Origin: Burkholderia sp. Bp8992
GTDB lineage: Bacteria; Pseudomonadota; Gammaproteobacteria; Burkholderiales; Burkholderiaceae
Assembly (NCBI RefSeq): GCF_003853705.1
Contig: NZ_QTQI01000010.1
Coordinates: forward strand, 167,718 to 231,717
Reading direction: 5' to 3'
Length of the DNA stretch: 64,000 nt
Part shown: positions 9,956 through 18,852 of the stretch, one piece after another
Numbering within the stretch: position 1 is the first letter of the stretch
How the letters are laid out: the number at the start of each line of letters is the position of its first letter
Notes under the pieces: model-generated
The model's input: only the letters and a program-made list of their open reading frames with translations
Database searches by the model: none
Told to the model about the DNA's origin: nothing
Position numbers and translations under genes: made by a program

Positions 9956-10251
9956 GCCTTCCTCCTGGTGATGCCTTCGAACGCGCCGCCCGGCGAAACG
10001 GACGGCGCACTCAATGTCATGGTTGGACCCTCGATTGCCCGATCGATGCCGGGCGGCTGCCCACTTCAAGCAAGCTCCGTGCAAGGCGCCGACAATCCAT
10101 ATGCCATGCGGTTCGGCCGGGCCATCGCACCACCGCGGCGCACGCCGGGCGCACCATTTTCGTGCGCACGCACCGGCCGCTTGAGCGCAGCCGTCACGTC
10201 GGCACGCTACACTCCGTACGATCGTTTCATTCCGCGTTATTCGCCGTATCG

Positions 10252-11919
10252 ATGGAAATCGTTTTCACAGTCCTGATTCTGCTGCTGACCGTCGCACTGT
10301 CCGGCGCCGTCACGCGCCTCCTGCCGTTGCAATTGCCGCTGCCGTTGATGCAGATCGCGTTCGGCGCGATGCTCGCATGGCCGAACCTGAACCTGCACGT
10401 CACGTTCGATCCTGAAATCTTCATGCTGCTGTTCATTCCGCCGCTGCTGTTCGCGGACGGCTGGCGGATCCCGAAACGCGAGCTGTACCTGCAGCGCCGC
10501 GCGATCCTGATGCTCGCGTTCGGCCTCGTGTTCATGACGGTACTCGCAGTGGGCTACTTCGCGCATTGGCTGATTCCCGAGTTGCCGCTGCCTATCGCGT
10601 TCGCACTCGCGGCCGTGCTGTCGCCGACCGACGCGGTCGCGCTGTCCGGCATCGCCGGCAAGGGCCGGATTCCGCCGCAACTGATGCACATCCTCGAAGG
10701 CGAGGCGCTGATGAACGACGCGTCGGGCCTCGTCGCGCTGAAATTCGCGATCGCGGCCGCGCTGACGGGCGTGTTCTCGCTGCGCGCCGCGTCGGTCACG
10801 TTCGTGATCGTCGCGGCCGGCGGGCTCGCGACGGGCGCGATCGTGTCGTGGTTGTTCAGCGCGCTGTCGACGCGCTTCCTGAACGCCGAGCAGGAAGGCG
10901 ATCCGGCCCCCGGCATCGTGATGACGCTGCTCGTGCCGTTCGCGGCCTACCTGTTCGCCGAGCACCTCGACCTGTCGGGCGTGCTCGCGGCCGTATCGGC
11001 CGGGATGATGATGAATTACACGAGCTTCTCGCGCAAAAGCACGGTCGCGTCGCGCGTGCGCGCCGAAAGCACGTGGGCGATGATCGAGTTCGTCTTCAAC
11101 GGCATGGTGTTCATCATGCTCGGGCTGCAGTTGCCGCACATCATCGGCCGCGCGCTCGTCGACGCGCACCACACGAGCGATGCGCTGGTCGGCCGCATGA
11201 TCTTCAACGTGGGCGCGATGATGCTCGCGCTGTATGCGATCCGCTTCACGTGGGTGTGGCTGCTGCGCTGGTTCGCGAGCCGCCGCGCCGCGCGCCAGGG
11301 CCTCGCGGGCACGATGGCCGGCGTGCGCACGATCGCGGTGATGACGGTCGGCGGCGTGCGCGGCGCGGTCACGCTCGCCGGCGTGCTGTCGATTCCCGTC
11401 GCGTTGTCGGACGGCGCACCGCTGCCGGGGCGCGACACCGCGATCTTCGTCGCGTCGGCCGTGATCCTCGGCTCGCTGATCGTCGCGGTGATCGGGCTGC
11501 CGCTGCTGCTGCGCGGCGTGCGCTCGACGCGCAACCCGCTCGGCGACGAAGAGCGCATCGCACGCTCGGCCGCCGCGCAGGCCGCGATCCGTGCGATCGA
11601 CTCGTCGCACGATGCGATCTCGGCCGAGCTCGACGAATCGGGTGCGGCGCGCTGCGCGGACATCTCCGCGCGCGTGATGGACCAGTATCGCCGCCGGCTC
11701 TCCGCACTCGCCGAGGACGGCCCCACGCCGCGCGCGGAAGCGAAGCAGGCCGAAACGATGGAGCTGCAGATGCGGATCGCGGCCGTGCGCGCGGAACGCT
11801 CCGCGCTGTACCGGCTGCGCAGCGACAGCAAGATTTCCGACGAGACGCTGACGAAGCTGATCCGCGAGATCGACCTGTCGGAAACCGCGCTGTCGACGCG
11901 CAAGAAAGGCATTCTCTGA
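10252..11919 (+). CDS. CPA1-type Na+/H+ antiporter
   Basis: Inner-membrane cation/proton antiporter of 555 residues. About 12 hydrophobic segments fill the first 420 residues. The transport core shows LSPTDAVALSGIAGKGRIP and ILEGEALMNDASGLVALKF, the ND-type ion-binding motifs of the NhaP/YjcE branch. The VRGAVTLAG segment near residue 370 is also typical. The C-terminal ~130 residues are a soluble helical tail (ERIARSAAAQAAIRAID onward), likely regulatory. It is transcribed alone and ends at a strong terminator. Whether Na+ or K+ is the substrate cannot be told. Confidence 0.9.
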   Translation: MEIVFTVLILLLTVALSGAVTRLLPLQLPLPLMQIAFGAMLAWPNLNLHVTFDPEIFMLLFIPPLLFADGWRIPKRELYLQRRAILMLAFGLVFMTVLAVGYFAHWLIPELPLPIAFALAAVLSPTDAVALSGIAGKGRIPPQLMHILEGEALMNDASGLVALKFAIAAALTGVFSLRAASVTFVIVAAGGLATGAIVSWLFSALSTRFLNAEQEGDPAPGIVMTLLVPFAAYLFAEHLDLSGVLAAVSAGMMMNYTSFSRKSTVASRVRAESTWAMIEFVFNGMVFIMLGLQLPHIIGRALVDAHHTSDALVGRMIFNVGAMMLALYAIRFTWVWLLRWFASRRAARQGLAGTMAGVRTIAVMTVGGVRGAVTLAGVLSIPVALSDGAPLPGRDTAIFVASAVILGSLIVAVIGLPLLLRGVRSTRNPLGDEERIARSAAAQAAIRAIDSSHDAISAELDESGAARCADISARVMDQYRRRLSALAEDGPTPRAEAKQAETMELQMRIAAVRAERSALYRLRSDSKISDETLTKLIREIDLSETALSTRKKGIL

Positions 11920-11960
11920 CGGTCCTGCAACTGCCCGCGTACGGGTACTGAGACGCAAAA

Positions 11961-11990
11961 AAAACGGCGACGCTCAAGCGTCGCCGTTTT
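11961..11990. terminator. Bidirectional terminator between antiporter and indolepyruvate oxidoreductase
   Basis: A 14-bp perfect stem AAAACGGCGACGCT / AGCGTCGCCGTTTT, with T-rich flanks on the plus strand and an A8 run on the left that becomes a T-run on the minus strand. It serves two convergent genes. Confidence 0.9.
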
Positions 11991-12010
11991 CACATCCACC
12001 CGCGTTCGCG

Positions 12011-15000
12011 TTACTTCGCGACGACGACCGGAATCCCCTTCAGCATCCCCGCGCCCTTCATCTCGTCAAGCGCGTGCTGCACGGCCGCGCTCGTCGCCGC
12101 GTCGATGCCGAGCTGCAGCGCGAGCTCGCGCTCCGCGCGCTTCACGCCGGCCAGGTTGCGCACCTTCACGTGGCCGAAGCCGCGCACGCGGGCGTGCAGG
12201 TCGGCCAGTTGCACGACCTGCGCCGCATTGCCGGCCGTCATCGCGGCGAATGCGCGCGTGAGCGTCGTCTCGTAGTCGTCGGCGAGTGCGCGCTCCATCT
12301 TGCGCTCGACGGTGCGGCCGAACGGATCGAGCCCCGTGCCGCGCAGGCTGCGCACGCGCGCCAGCACGCCGAACACCGGCCACATCCACTGGCCGAACAC
12401 ACGCTTCTTCGGCGTGCTGCCGTCGCGGCCGGCCTTCGCGACCGTCGGCGGCGCAAGGTTGAACTTCACGCGATACGCCTGCCCCGGCACGCCTTCGAAC
12501 TGCGCTTCGAGCGCCGTGCGGAATGCGTCGTCCGTGTACAGCCGCGCGACCTCGTATTCGTCCTTCACCGCGAGCAGCCGGTAGAACGTCGTCGCGACCG
12601 CGCGCGTCAGCGCGTCGTCGCCCTTCGCGCGTGCGGCGTTCACGAGCGCCCGGTAGCGCTCGACGTAACGCGCGCCGCCGTAGCCGTCGAGTCGCGCTTC
12701 GCGATCGGCGATCAGCTCGGCGAGCGTCTCCGGCGCGGCACGTGCGGCCACCGTGTGACGCGCATTCCACAACGCATCGAGGCCCGCCGCGTCGCCGGCC
12801 GCCATCCGGCCGATCGAGAACGCGAGCTTGTTCATCGGCACCGCGACGTTGTTCAGCTCGATCGCGCGCATCATCGCGGCGAGCGACACCGGCACGAGGC
12901 CGAGCTGCCACGCATAGCCGAGCATCAGGATATTCGCGCCGATCGAATCGCCGAGGAATTTCGCGGCGAGCGCCTGCGCGTCGCAGCTCGACAGGTAGCC
13001 GTCGCCGGCCGCATGGTGCATCTTCTCGAGCAGCGCGTCCGCATGCAGGTTCGCGTCGGGGTTCTGCACGAACGACGCGTTCGGGATCCGGTGCGTGTTG
13101 ACGACGATCCGCGTGCGCTCGTGGCGCACCGTCTGCAGCGCTTCGGCGCTCGCGCCGACGACCATGTCGCACGCGAGCAGCACGTCGGCCTGCTGCGTGT
13201 CGATACGCACCTGGTTCAGCCACCGGTCGCTCGACGCGATCCGCACGAACGACAGCACCGAGCCGCCTTTCTGCGCAAAGCCCATGAAGTCGAGGACCGA
13301 CGCGCTCTTGCCTTCGAGGTGCGCGGCCATGCTGATCAGCGCGCCGACCGTCACGACACCCGTACCGCCGACACCCGTCACGAGCATGTCGAACGGCGCC
13401 GCGTCGAGATGGGTCGCCGGCACCGGCAGCCCGTCGACGCGCGCGGCGAGCGCCGCTTCGTCGAACGCGGCGCCGGCCGCCTTCTTCAGCGCCGCGCCTT
13501 CGACCGTCACGAAGCTCGGGCAGAAGCCGTTCACGCACGAATAGTCCTTGTTGCACGACGACTGGTCGATGCGGCGCTTGCGGCCGAGCGGCGTCTCGAG
13601 CGGCTCGACCGACAGGCAGTTCGACTGCACGCCGCAGTCGCCGCAGCCTTCGCACACGGCGTCGTTGATGAACAGGCGCTTGTCCGGGTCGGGGAATTCG
13701 CCTTTCTTGCGGCGGCGGCGCTTCTCGGCCGCGCAGGTCTGGTCGTAGATCAGCACGGTGACGCCCGGCGTCTCGCGCAGCTCGCGCTGCACCGTGTCGA
13801 GCTCGCTGCGGTGATGGAACGTCGTGCCCGTCGGAAACTGCCCGTGATGGCCGTCGTACTTCTCCGGCTCGTCGGACACGACGACGAAGCGCGACACGCC
13901 CTCCGCCTCGACCTGCCGTGCGATCTGCGGCACCGAGATGCTGCCGTCGACCGGCTGGCCGCCCGTCATCGCGACCGCGTCGTTGTAGAGGATCTTGTAC
14001 GTGATGTTCGCTTTCGCGGCGACCGCCTGGCGGATCGCGAGGATGCCCGAGTGGAAGTAGGTGCCGTCGCCGAGGTTCTGGAACACGTGCTTCGTGTTGG
14101 TGAACATCGCGTGCGCGGCCCAGTCGACGCCCTCGCCGCCCATCTGGATCAGCCCCGTCGTGTCGCGCTCCATCCACGACGCCATGAAGTGGCAGCCGAT
14201 CCCGGCCTGCGCGATCGAGCCTTCCGGCACCTTCGTCGACGTGTTGTGCGGGCAGCCCGAGCAGAAGTACGGCGTGCGCTTCACCGCGTCGGCTTCGTTC
14301 GACAGGATCTGCGGCGCGACCAGATCGACGACGCGTTCGCGGCGGTCGAGCGCGGGCTTGTGCCGCGCGAGCCATTCCGCGAACACCGGCAGGATGCGCG
14401 ACGGGCGCAGTTCGCCGAGCTCGGACAGCAGGCAGGCGCCGGCGGCGTCGTGCTTGCCGAGCACGCGCGGGCGCGCGCCTTCGCTGCGGTTGTACAGGTA
14501 GTCCTTGAGCTGCTGCTCGATGACCGGGCCCTTCTCCTCGATCACGAGCACTTCGTCGAGCCCGTCGACGAAGGTCTCGACGCGCGTCATCTCGAGCGGA
14601 TACGACAGGCCGACCTTGTAGATCCGCACGCCGGCGGCGTCGAGATCGGCAACCGTCAGGTCGAGGCGGCGCAGCGCTTCCATCAGGTCGAGGTGCGCCT
14701 TGCCGCAGGTGACGATGCCGACGTTCGCGTGCGTGCTCGGCGCGATCCACTTGTCGATGCTGTTGGTGCGCGCGAAATGGCGCACCGCGTCGAGCTTCGC
14801 GGCGAGGCGCGCCTCGATCGTCAGGCTCGGCAGATCGGGCCAGCGGTTGTGCAGGCCGCCCGACGGCGGCGTGAAGCCTTCCGGTGCCGGCCACTGCGTC
14901 TGCAGCGCGTCGAGGTCGACGGTCGAGCCCGACTCGACCGTTTCCGAGATCGCCTTGAAGCCGACCCATGCGCCCGAGTAGCGCGACAGCGCCCAGCCGT

Positions 15001-15583
15001 ACAGGCCGAATTCGAGCATGTCGGCGATGTTCGCCGGGTTCACGACCGGCATGTGCCACGCGATCATCGCGAAGTCGCTCTGGTGCGGCATCGACGACGA
15101 CACGCAGCCATGGTCGTCGCCCGCGACGACCAGCACGCCGCCGTGCGGCGACGAACCGTACGCGTTGCCGTGCTTCAGCGCGTCGCCGGCGCGATCGACG
15201 CCCGGACCCTTGCCGTACCACATCGCATACACGCCCTCGACCGTGCGCTCGGGATCGGCTTCGACGCGCTGCGTGCCGAGCACGGCCGTGCCGCCGAGTT
15301 CCTCGTTGATCGCCGGCAGGAAGCGCACGCCGCTGGTATCGAGCAGTTTCTTCGCCTTCCACAGCTGCTGGTCGACCATGCCGAGCGGCGAGCCGCGATA
15401 GCCGCTGACGAAGCCGGCCGTGTTGAGTCCCTGCTCGATGTCGACCGTGCGCTGCATCAGCAGCAGGCGGACCAGCGCCTGCGTGCCGGTCAGGAAGATC
15501 CGGCCGCGCGTCGCGGTCAGGTTGTCGGTCAGGCGGTAGTCGGACAGGGCAGGCGTGCCATCGACGGGCAGGCGGGCGGTCAT
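12011..15583 (-). CDS. Indolepyruvate ferredoxin oxidoreductase, fused subunits
   Basis: Large single-chain enzyme of 1190 residues. It oxidatively decarboxylates arylpyruvates (indolepyruvate, phenylpyruvate) to aryl-acyl-CoA with ferredoxin as acceptor. The N-terminal half carries the thiamine-dependent subunit (VSGYRGSPLGMVDQQLW near residue 60; CSGCPHNTSTKVPEG; GGEGVDWAAH; YNDAVAMTGGQPVDG). The centre has Fe-S cysteines (CEGCGDCGVQSNC, then CNKDYSCVNGFCPS). The later part carries the gamma-like domain starting VTGVGGTGVVTVGA. It ends with a helical region found in proteobacterial fused forms. It is transcribed alone with its own terminator and likely works in aromatic amino-acid breakdown. 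Confidence 0.92.
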   Translation of the reverse strand: MTARLPVDGTPALSDYRLTDNLTATRGRIFLTGTQALVRLLLMQRTVDIEQGLNTAGFVSGYRGSPLGMVDQQLWKAKKLLDTSGVRFLPAINEELGGTAVLGTQRVEADPERTVEGVYAMWYGKGPGVDRAGDALKHGNAYGSSPHGGVLVVAGDDHGCVSSSMPHQSDFAMIAWHMPVVNPANIADMLEFGLYGWALSRYSGAWVGFKAISETVESGSTVDLDALQTQWPAPEGFTPPSGGLHNRWPDLPSLTIEARLAAKLDAVRHFARTNSIDKWIAPSTHANVGIVTCGKAHLDLMEALRRLDLTVADLDAAGVRIYKVGLSYPLEMTRVETFVDGLDEVLVIEEKGPVIEQQLKDYLYNRSEGARPRVLGKHDAAGACLLSELGELRPSRILPVFAEWLARHKPALDRRERVVDLVAPQILSNEADAVKRTPYFCSGCPHNTSTKVPEGSIAQAGIGCHFMASWMERDTTGLIQMGGEGVDWAAHAMFTNTKHVFQNLGDGTYFHSGILAIRQAVAAKANITYKILYNDAVAMTGGQPVDGSISVPQIARQVEAEGVSRFVVVSDEPEKYDGHHGQFPTGTTFHHRSELDTVQRELRETPGVTVLIYDQTCAAEKRRRRKKGEFPDPDKRLFINDAVCEGCGDCGVQSNCLSVEPLETPLGRKRRIDQSSCNKDYSCVNGFCPSFVTVEGAALKKAAGAAFDEAALAARVDGLPVPATHLDAAPFDMLVTGVGGTGVVTVGALISMAAHLEGKSASVLDFMGFAQKGGSVLSFVRIASSDRWLNQVRIDTQQADVLLACDMVVGASAEALQTVRHERTRIVVNTHRIPNASFVQNPDANLHADALLEKMHHAAGDGYLSSCDAQALAAKFLGDSIGANILMLGYAWQLGLVPVSLAAMMRAIELNNVAVPMNKLAFSIGRMAAGDAAGLDALWNARHTVAARAAPETLAELIADREARLDGYGGARYVERYRALVNAARAKGDDALTRAVATTFYRLLAVKDEYEVARLYTDDAFRTALEAQFEGVPGQAYRVKFNLAPPTVAKAGRDGSTPKKRVFGQWMWPVFGVLARVRSLRGTGLDPFGRTVERKMERALADDYETTLTRAFAAMTAGNAAQVVQLADLHARVRGFGHVKVRNLAGVKRAERELALQLGIDAATSAAVQHALDEMKGAGMLKGIPVVVAK

Positions 15584-15918
15584 GGGGGATGTCTCCGGAT
15601 TGTGCTGTTCTGGGCTGCGCGGCGGGGCGTCGGGCGACGCGTGACCGGCGGCAGCGAATGGCTCTATTTTTTCGTGCGCAGCCGAGAATGTTTTTTCTCA
15701 TCTTGCTCGGGCGGGGCTGTAGCGAGAAAAACTGCGCAGGTTTTCGCGTGGATTTGAGAGAGTTTTCGCGCGCGGTGGTGGGGGCGCGGTTGGCGGGTGT
15801 CGACGCGGCCGGCCGTCTTGCCGGGAAAACCGATGCGCGCTTGAGGGCATCGCCATGGCCACGCGATGGGTGCTCGAACCCCGTCTGCCAAGGGTTTCGA
15901 GGGCTTTTGGCAGTCACC
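15584..15918. other. Upstream region of the indolepyruvate oxidoreductase
   Basis: This region holds the promoter of the leftward oxidoreductase gene, next to a non-coding repeat array. It contains relatively T-rich stretches (around 15664-15700) and loosely symmetrical GAGAA / TTCTC elements around 15687-15702. No ORF here has convincing codon structure, and no defined operator was recognised. Confidence 0.35.
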
Positions 15919-17241
15919 CTCACCGTTGAATTGCACAGGGTTCCGATTGGTCGAGGGCGCCGGATGTCCACAACGCCGCGCCCTTCGCGCCGATCGGGTT
16001 CGCGCGCTCACCGTTCGATTGCACAGCATTTCGAGTGGCGTCGGGGCCGGGATGTCCACATCCGGAATCGGCATGCCGTTCGCCCGGGTGTCGACGCTCA
16101 CCGTTGGAATTCACAGCGCGACGAGTGGGTCCTGACGGTGGATATCCACATCCTGGCCGGCTCGTTTCGACGATCCGCTGTTCACCCTCACCGTTCGAAT
16201 ACACAGGGTCGTGAGTGGGTTCGTCGGGCGGATATCCACGCCGGAATACGCATGCTGCGCGACTACCGCTTCGCACTCACCGTTGAAATGCACAGGGCTT
16301 CGACTGGCTGCGGCGGCTGTTTTCCACGGCCGGACCTGCATTGCCAGCGGGCCGTGCGCGTATGCTCACCGGTGAAAATCACAGCGCTTCGAGTGGCTTG
16401 GGGGGCCGGATATCCACATCGGGGAAAATCGGCCGATCGCTCGCGGAGGCGCGTTTCATCGAGCGCCGGCGACGCGGCAATCCATGCCGGAGGCGGCTGG
16501 TCACCCGATCGGACGCTGACACTCACCGTCGAAAAACACAGTGCCGCGAGTCGTTTCGGCGGGCGGATATCCACACTGAAATGCGCACGGTGCGCCTGAC
16601 ACGGCACGTGCTCCAGGCGACGTCATCAGCCGGACGGCCGCGCCCGGACGGGCTGCCGGCCAATGATGCGCGGATACTCACCGTTGAATTCCACAGCGCG
16701 TCGAGTCGCTTGGGAGATCGCGAATGCGCGACGAAATTCGCACGTTCCGGACCACGTGCCCGCGCTTGCCGTTAGAATGCACGCCCGCTCGATCGCGATC
16801 CGGACCCGGATATCGGCGTCGCGACGCACATCGGGCTCGGTCGCGCATTCTTGCATTCCGTCAGAATGCGCGGCGCGCCGAATCACGGCAAAGGCCGGCG
16901 AGCCTTGCTGGAACTGGCGCGTCGCGCGATCGGCTTCGACACTCACCGTTGGATTTCACAGCATTTCGCTTGGTCTCGGAGCGAGTTGTCCACACCCTTC
17001 TTCACGTATTGCGCGACATCAGGCGATCCTCACCGGTGAAATCCACAGCGCGCCGAGTCGTTTCGGAGCGAGGATATCCACAACCGGTTGCGCGACGGGA
17101 TCGCCATGCGCACATCGGCGAACGCCTCGGTGCACCGCAACCGGGGACACCCGCAAAGGCTTGTCCGGACTGCCTCGGCGGCACCCTCACCGTTCAAATG
17201 CACAGCGTTTCGAGTCGTCGTCTAGCGGGTTGTCCACATCC
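15919..17241 (+). repeat. Array of degenerate 56-bp bipartite repeat units (at least 11 clear copies)
   Basis: Non-coding array. Clear units begin at 15919, 16007, 16097, 16187, 16276, 16365, 16522, 16677, 16942, 17029 and 17186. All eleven have CTCACCG, then 8 variable bases, then CACAG. Most continue with a TTTCGAGTGG/CG-like segment. Ten carry a TCCAC box (TCCACA in eight, TCCACG in two) 32-33 bp after the CACAG start, most often inside GGATATCCACA or GTTGTCCACA; the unit at 16677 lacks it. More degenerate copies sit at about 16765 and 16853. Start-to-start spacing is 87-90 bp, or 155-157 bp in three places. Two sub-palindromes recur: TCACCGGTGA (units 6 and 10) and GGATATCC. All units have the same orientation. 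Sequence between units is not conserved. Frames are broken and spacing is not a multiple of three, so it is not coding. The function is unknown; a protein-binding array is my inference. Confidence 0.9.
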
Positions 17242-17285
17242 GCTCATCGATGCGCGATCGCGCCGGCACGCGCGCCCGGGCAATG

Positions 17286-17843
17286 TCATTCGGCAATCGA
17301 CCGGATGACCGCTGCCGGATTGCCGCCGACCAGCGTATTCGGCGGAACGTCGCGCGTGACGACCGCCGCGGCCGCGACGACCGAATTCTCGCCGACCGTC
17401 ACGCCACCGATGATCGTCGCGCCGGCGCCGATCCAAACGTTCCGTTCGATCACGATCGGCTTCGCGACGACGCCGTCGCGCCGCCGCGAAGGCTCGATCG
17501 GATGACCGGACGTGATCAGGCTGACGTTCGGGCCGATCATCACGTCGTCGCCGATCTCGAGTCCGCCCAGGTCGTAGAACGTGCAGTTCTGGTTGACGAA
17601 CACGTTGCGCCCGAGCTTCATGCCGGTGCCACCCGTCGCGTGAAACGGCGGGATCAGCACGAAGCCGTCGTCGACCTGCGTGCCGATCAGTTCTCCGAAC
17701 AATGCACGAACCTCGCATGCATCGTCGAACGTCAGACGGTTGAGCCGCGCGGTGATCGCCATCGCGCGCTTGACCTCGGCCACCATGGCCGCCGATTCCG
17801 GTGTTCTCCGCGAAATGATCGTGGTGCGATCGTCGTTTGCCAT
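17286..17843 (-). CDS. Sugar O-acetyltransferase (maltose/galactoside acetyltransferase family)
   Basis: Left-handed beta-helix acetyltransferase of 185 residues that uses acetyl-CoA to acetylate a sugar hydroxyl. Hexapeptide repeats run from about residue 75 to 180 (GRNVFVNQNCTFYDLGGLEIGDD, VWIGAGATIIGGVTVGENSVVAAAAVVTRDVPP). The catalytic histidine is probably in ITSGHPIEPSRR. The family C-terminus GNPAAVIRSI is present. GGAG upstream fits the chosen start. The gene ends 44 bp from the repeat array and has a strong palindromic candidate operator in its promoter region. Substrate unknown. Confidence 0.88.
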   Translation of the reverse strand: MANDDRTTIISRRTPESAAMVAEVKRAMAITARLNRLTFDDACEVRALFGELIGTQVDDGFVLIPPFHATGGTGMKLGRNVFVNQNCTFYDLGGLEIGDDVMIGPNVSLITSGHPIEPSRRRDGVVAKPIVIERNVWIGAGATIIGGVTVGENSVVAAAAVVTRDVPPNTLVGGNPAAVIRSIAE

Positions 17844-18214
17844 GCGTGACTTGTCTCCAGTGATGTCCGTGTTTCGCGATGCTTTGGCGGTCGTGGTCGA
17901 ATGCCTGCGAGGTCATGTGCCAGGAGGCTGCGGGGGGCGCGGCGTACATGGGGCGCTATGTCATTTTCCACAGGATTTTTGTCGATCTTCATAACTAGTC
18001 CTCATATAACTAGTTATTCCAAAACCTCCTTATCCCACCGGGCCTTGCCGGATTTTCCGCCCGATTCACGCTCGACACACAACGCCGCCAACAGACTCGC
18101 TCAGCCGTACCGCCCTTGGCCGGACGCCCCTCGCCGCCCCTGTCCGAACCTCCTGCGCTCGGGTACGCTTGAGCATCGACCTGACCGACACCGGCACCCA
18201 AACGCGGAGGCGCG
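17844..18214. other. Divergent promoter region, acetyltransferase / glutathione S-transferase
   Basis: Intergenic stretch between two divergent genes. It is locally AT-rich around 17960-18030, where a palindromic operator candidate lies (listed separately). The right half is C-rich with no recognisable gene. GGAGG just before 18215 is the ribosome-binding site of the transferase. Confidence 0.4.
17991..18017. promoter_or_regulatory. Palindromic operator candidate with ACTAGT cores
   Basis: Inverted arms ATAACTAGT (17991-17999) and ACTAGTTAT (18009-18017). The right arm also forms a complete 12-bp palindrome ATAACTAGTTAT on its own (18006-18017). The two ACTAGT cores are 16 bp apart. This AT-rich symmetry in a 67% GC region looks like a MarR- or TetR-type operator controlling the divergent genes. 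The cognate regulator is not adjacent. Confidence 0.5.
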
Positions 18215-18829
18215 ATGAAGCTCTACTACTGGCCGAAGACCCGGGCATTCCGGGCGTTGTGGATGCTCGAGGAAACCGGCGTGGTGTACGAACTCGTGCC
18301 GATCGACCTGCGCTCGCACGAACAGGGCAGCGACGCATTCGTGCAGGTCAACCCGATGGCCAAGCTGCCCGCGCTCGACGACGGCAGCGCGCCGTTCGCC
18401 GAATCGGGTGCCGTGCTGCTCTACCTCGCCGATCGCTGCCCGGGCGCCGGGCTCGGCATCGCGCCCGACGATCCGCTGCGCGGCCGCTTCCTCCAATGGA
18501 TGTTCTTCACGCCGACCTGCCTCGAACCGGCGATGGCCGAGAAATTCACCGGCGCGTCGGGCAATCCGGTCGCGTTCGGCTGGGGCAACATCACGCGTGT
18601 GCAACGCGCACTCGCGCAAGCGCTCGCCCATCACCCGTGGCTCGTCGGCGATCGCTTTACCGCGGCCGACCTGCTGCTCGCCAGCACGCTGAAGATCGCG
18701 TTCGACGCGCATCTGCTGCCGGCCGAAGGCGTGCTCGGCGACTACGTCGCACGCGCCGAGGATCGCGACGCGTTTCGTCGCGCCGTGGCGATCGAACAAC
18801 GCGAAGCGGCGCGATTGCTGCACGCGTGA
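18215..18829 (+). CDS. Glutathione S-transferase family protein
   Basis: Cytoplasmic protein of 204 residues. The thioredoxin-like N-terminal domain (MKLYYWPKTRAFRALWMLEE, then NPMAKLPALDD and the glutathione-binding PFAESGAVLLYLAD) is followed by an all-helical C-terminal domain with VGDRFTAADLLLASTL, the conserved N-capping box motif. The substrate is unknown. The start is preceded by GCGGAGGCGCG. It converges on the K+ channel gene with 23 bp between stops. Confidence 0.9.
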   Translation: MKLYYWPKTRAFRALWMLEETGVVYELVPIDLRSHEQGSDAFVQVNPMAKLPALDDGSAPFAESGAVLLYLADRCPGAGLGIAPDDPLRGRFLQWMFFTPTCLEPAMAEKFTGASGNPVAFGWGNITRVQRALAQALAHHPWLVGDRFTAADLLLASTLKIAFDAHLLPAEGVLGDYVARAEDRDAFRRAVAIEQREAARLLHA

Positions 18830-18852
18830 CGCGCGAGAGGCCGGCCCCTCGC

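Noticed and set aside
12074-15757. Very long plus-strand open frame opposite the indolepyruvate oxidoreductase
   Set aside because: It is the antisense shadow of a well-supported gene and is composed mainly of Arg/Ala/Val/His codons typical of such shadows.
15589-16946. Several open frames on both strands across the repeat array
   Set aside because: They arise because GC-rich DNA lacks stops. The repeats occur in different frames and the peptides share only repeat-derived fragments.
15919-17241. CRISPR array
   Set aside because: The 56-bp units are strongly diverged from each other outside short cores, spacing is irregular, and there are no cas genes. True CRISPR repeats are almost identical.
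15919-17241. Integron attC cassette array
   Set aside because: Units are too close, contain no cassette genes, and lack the paired R/L boxes of attC sites. No integrase is present.
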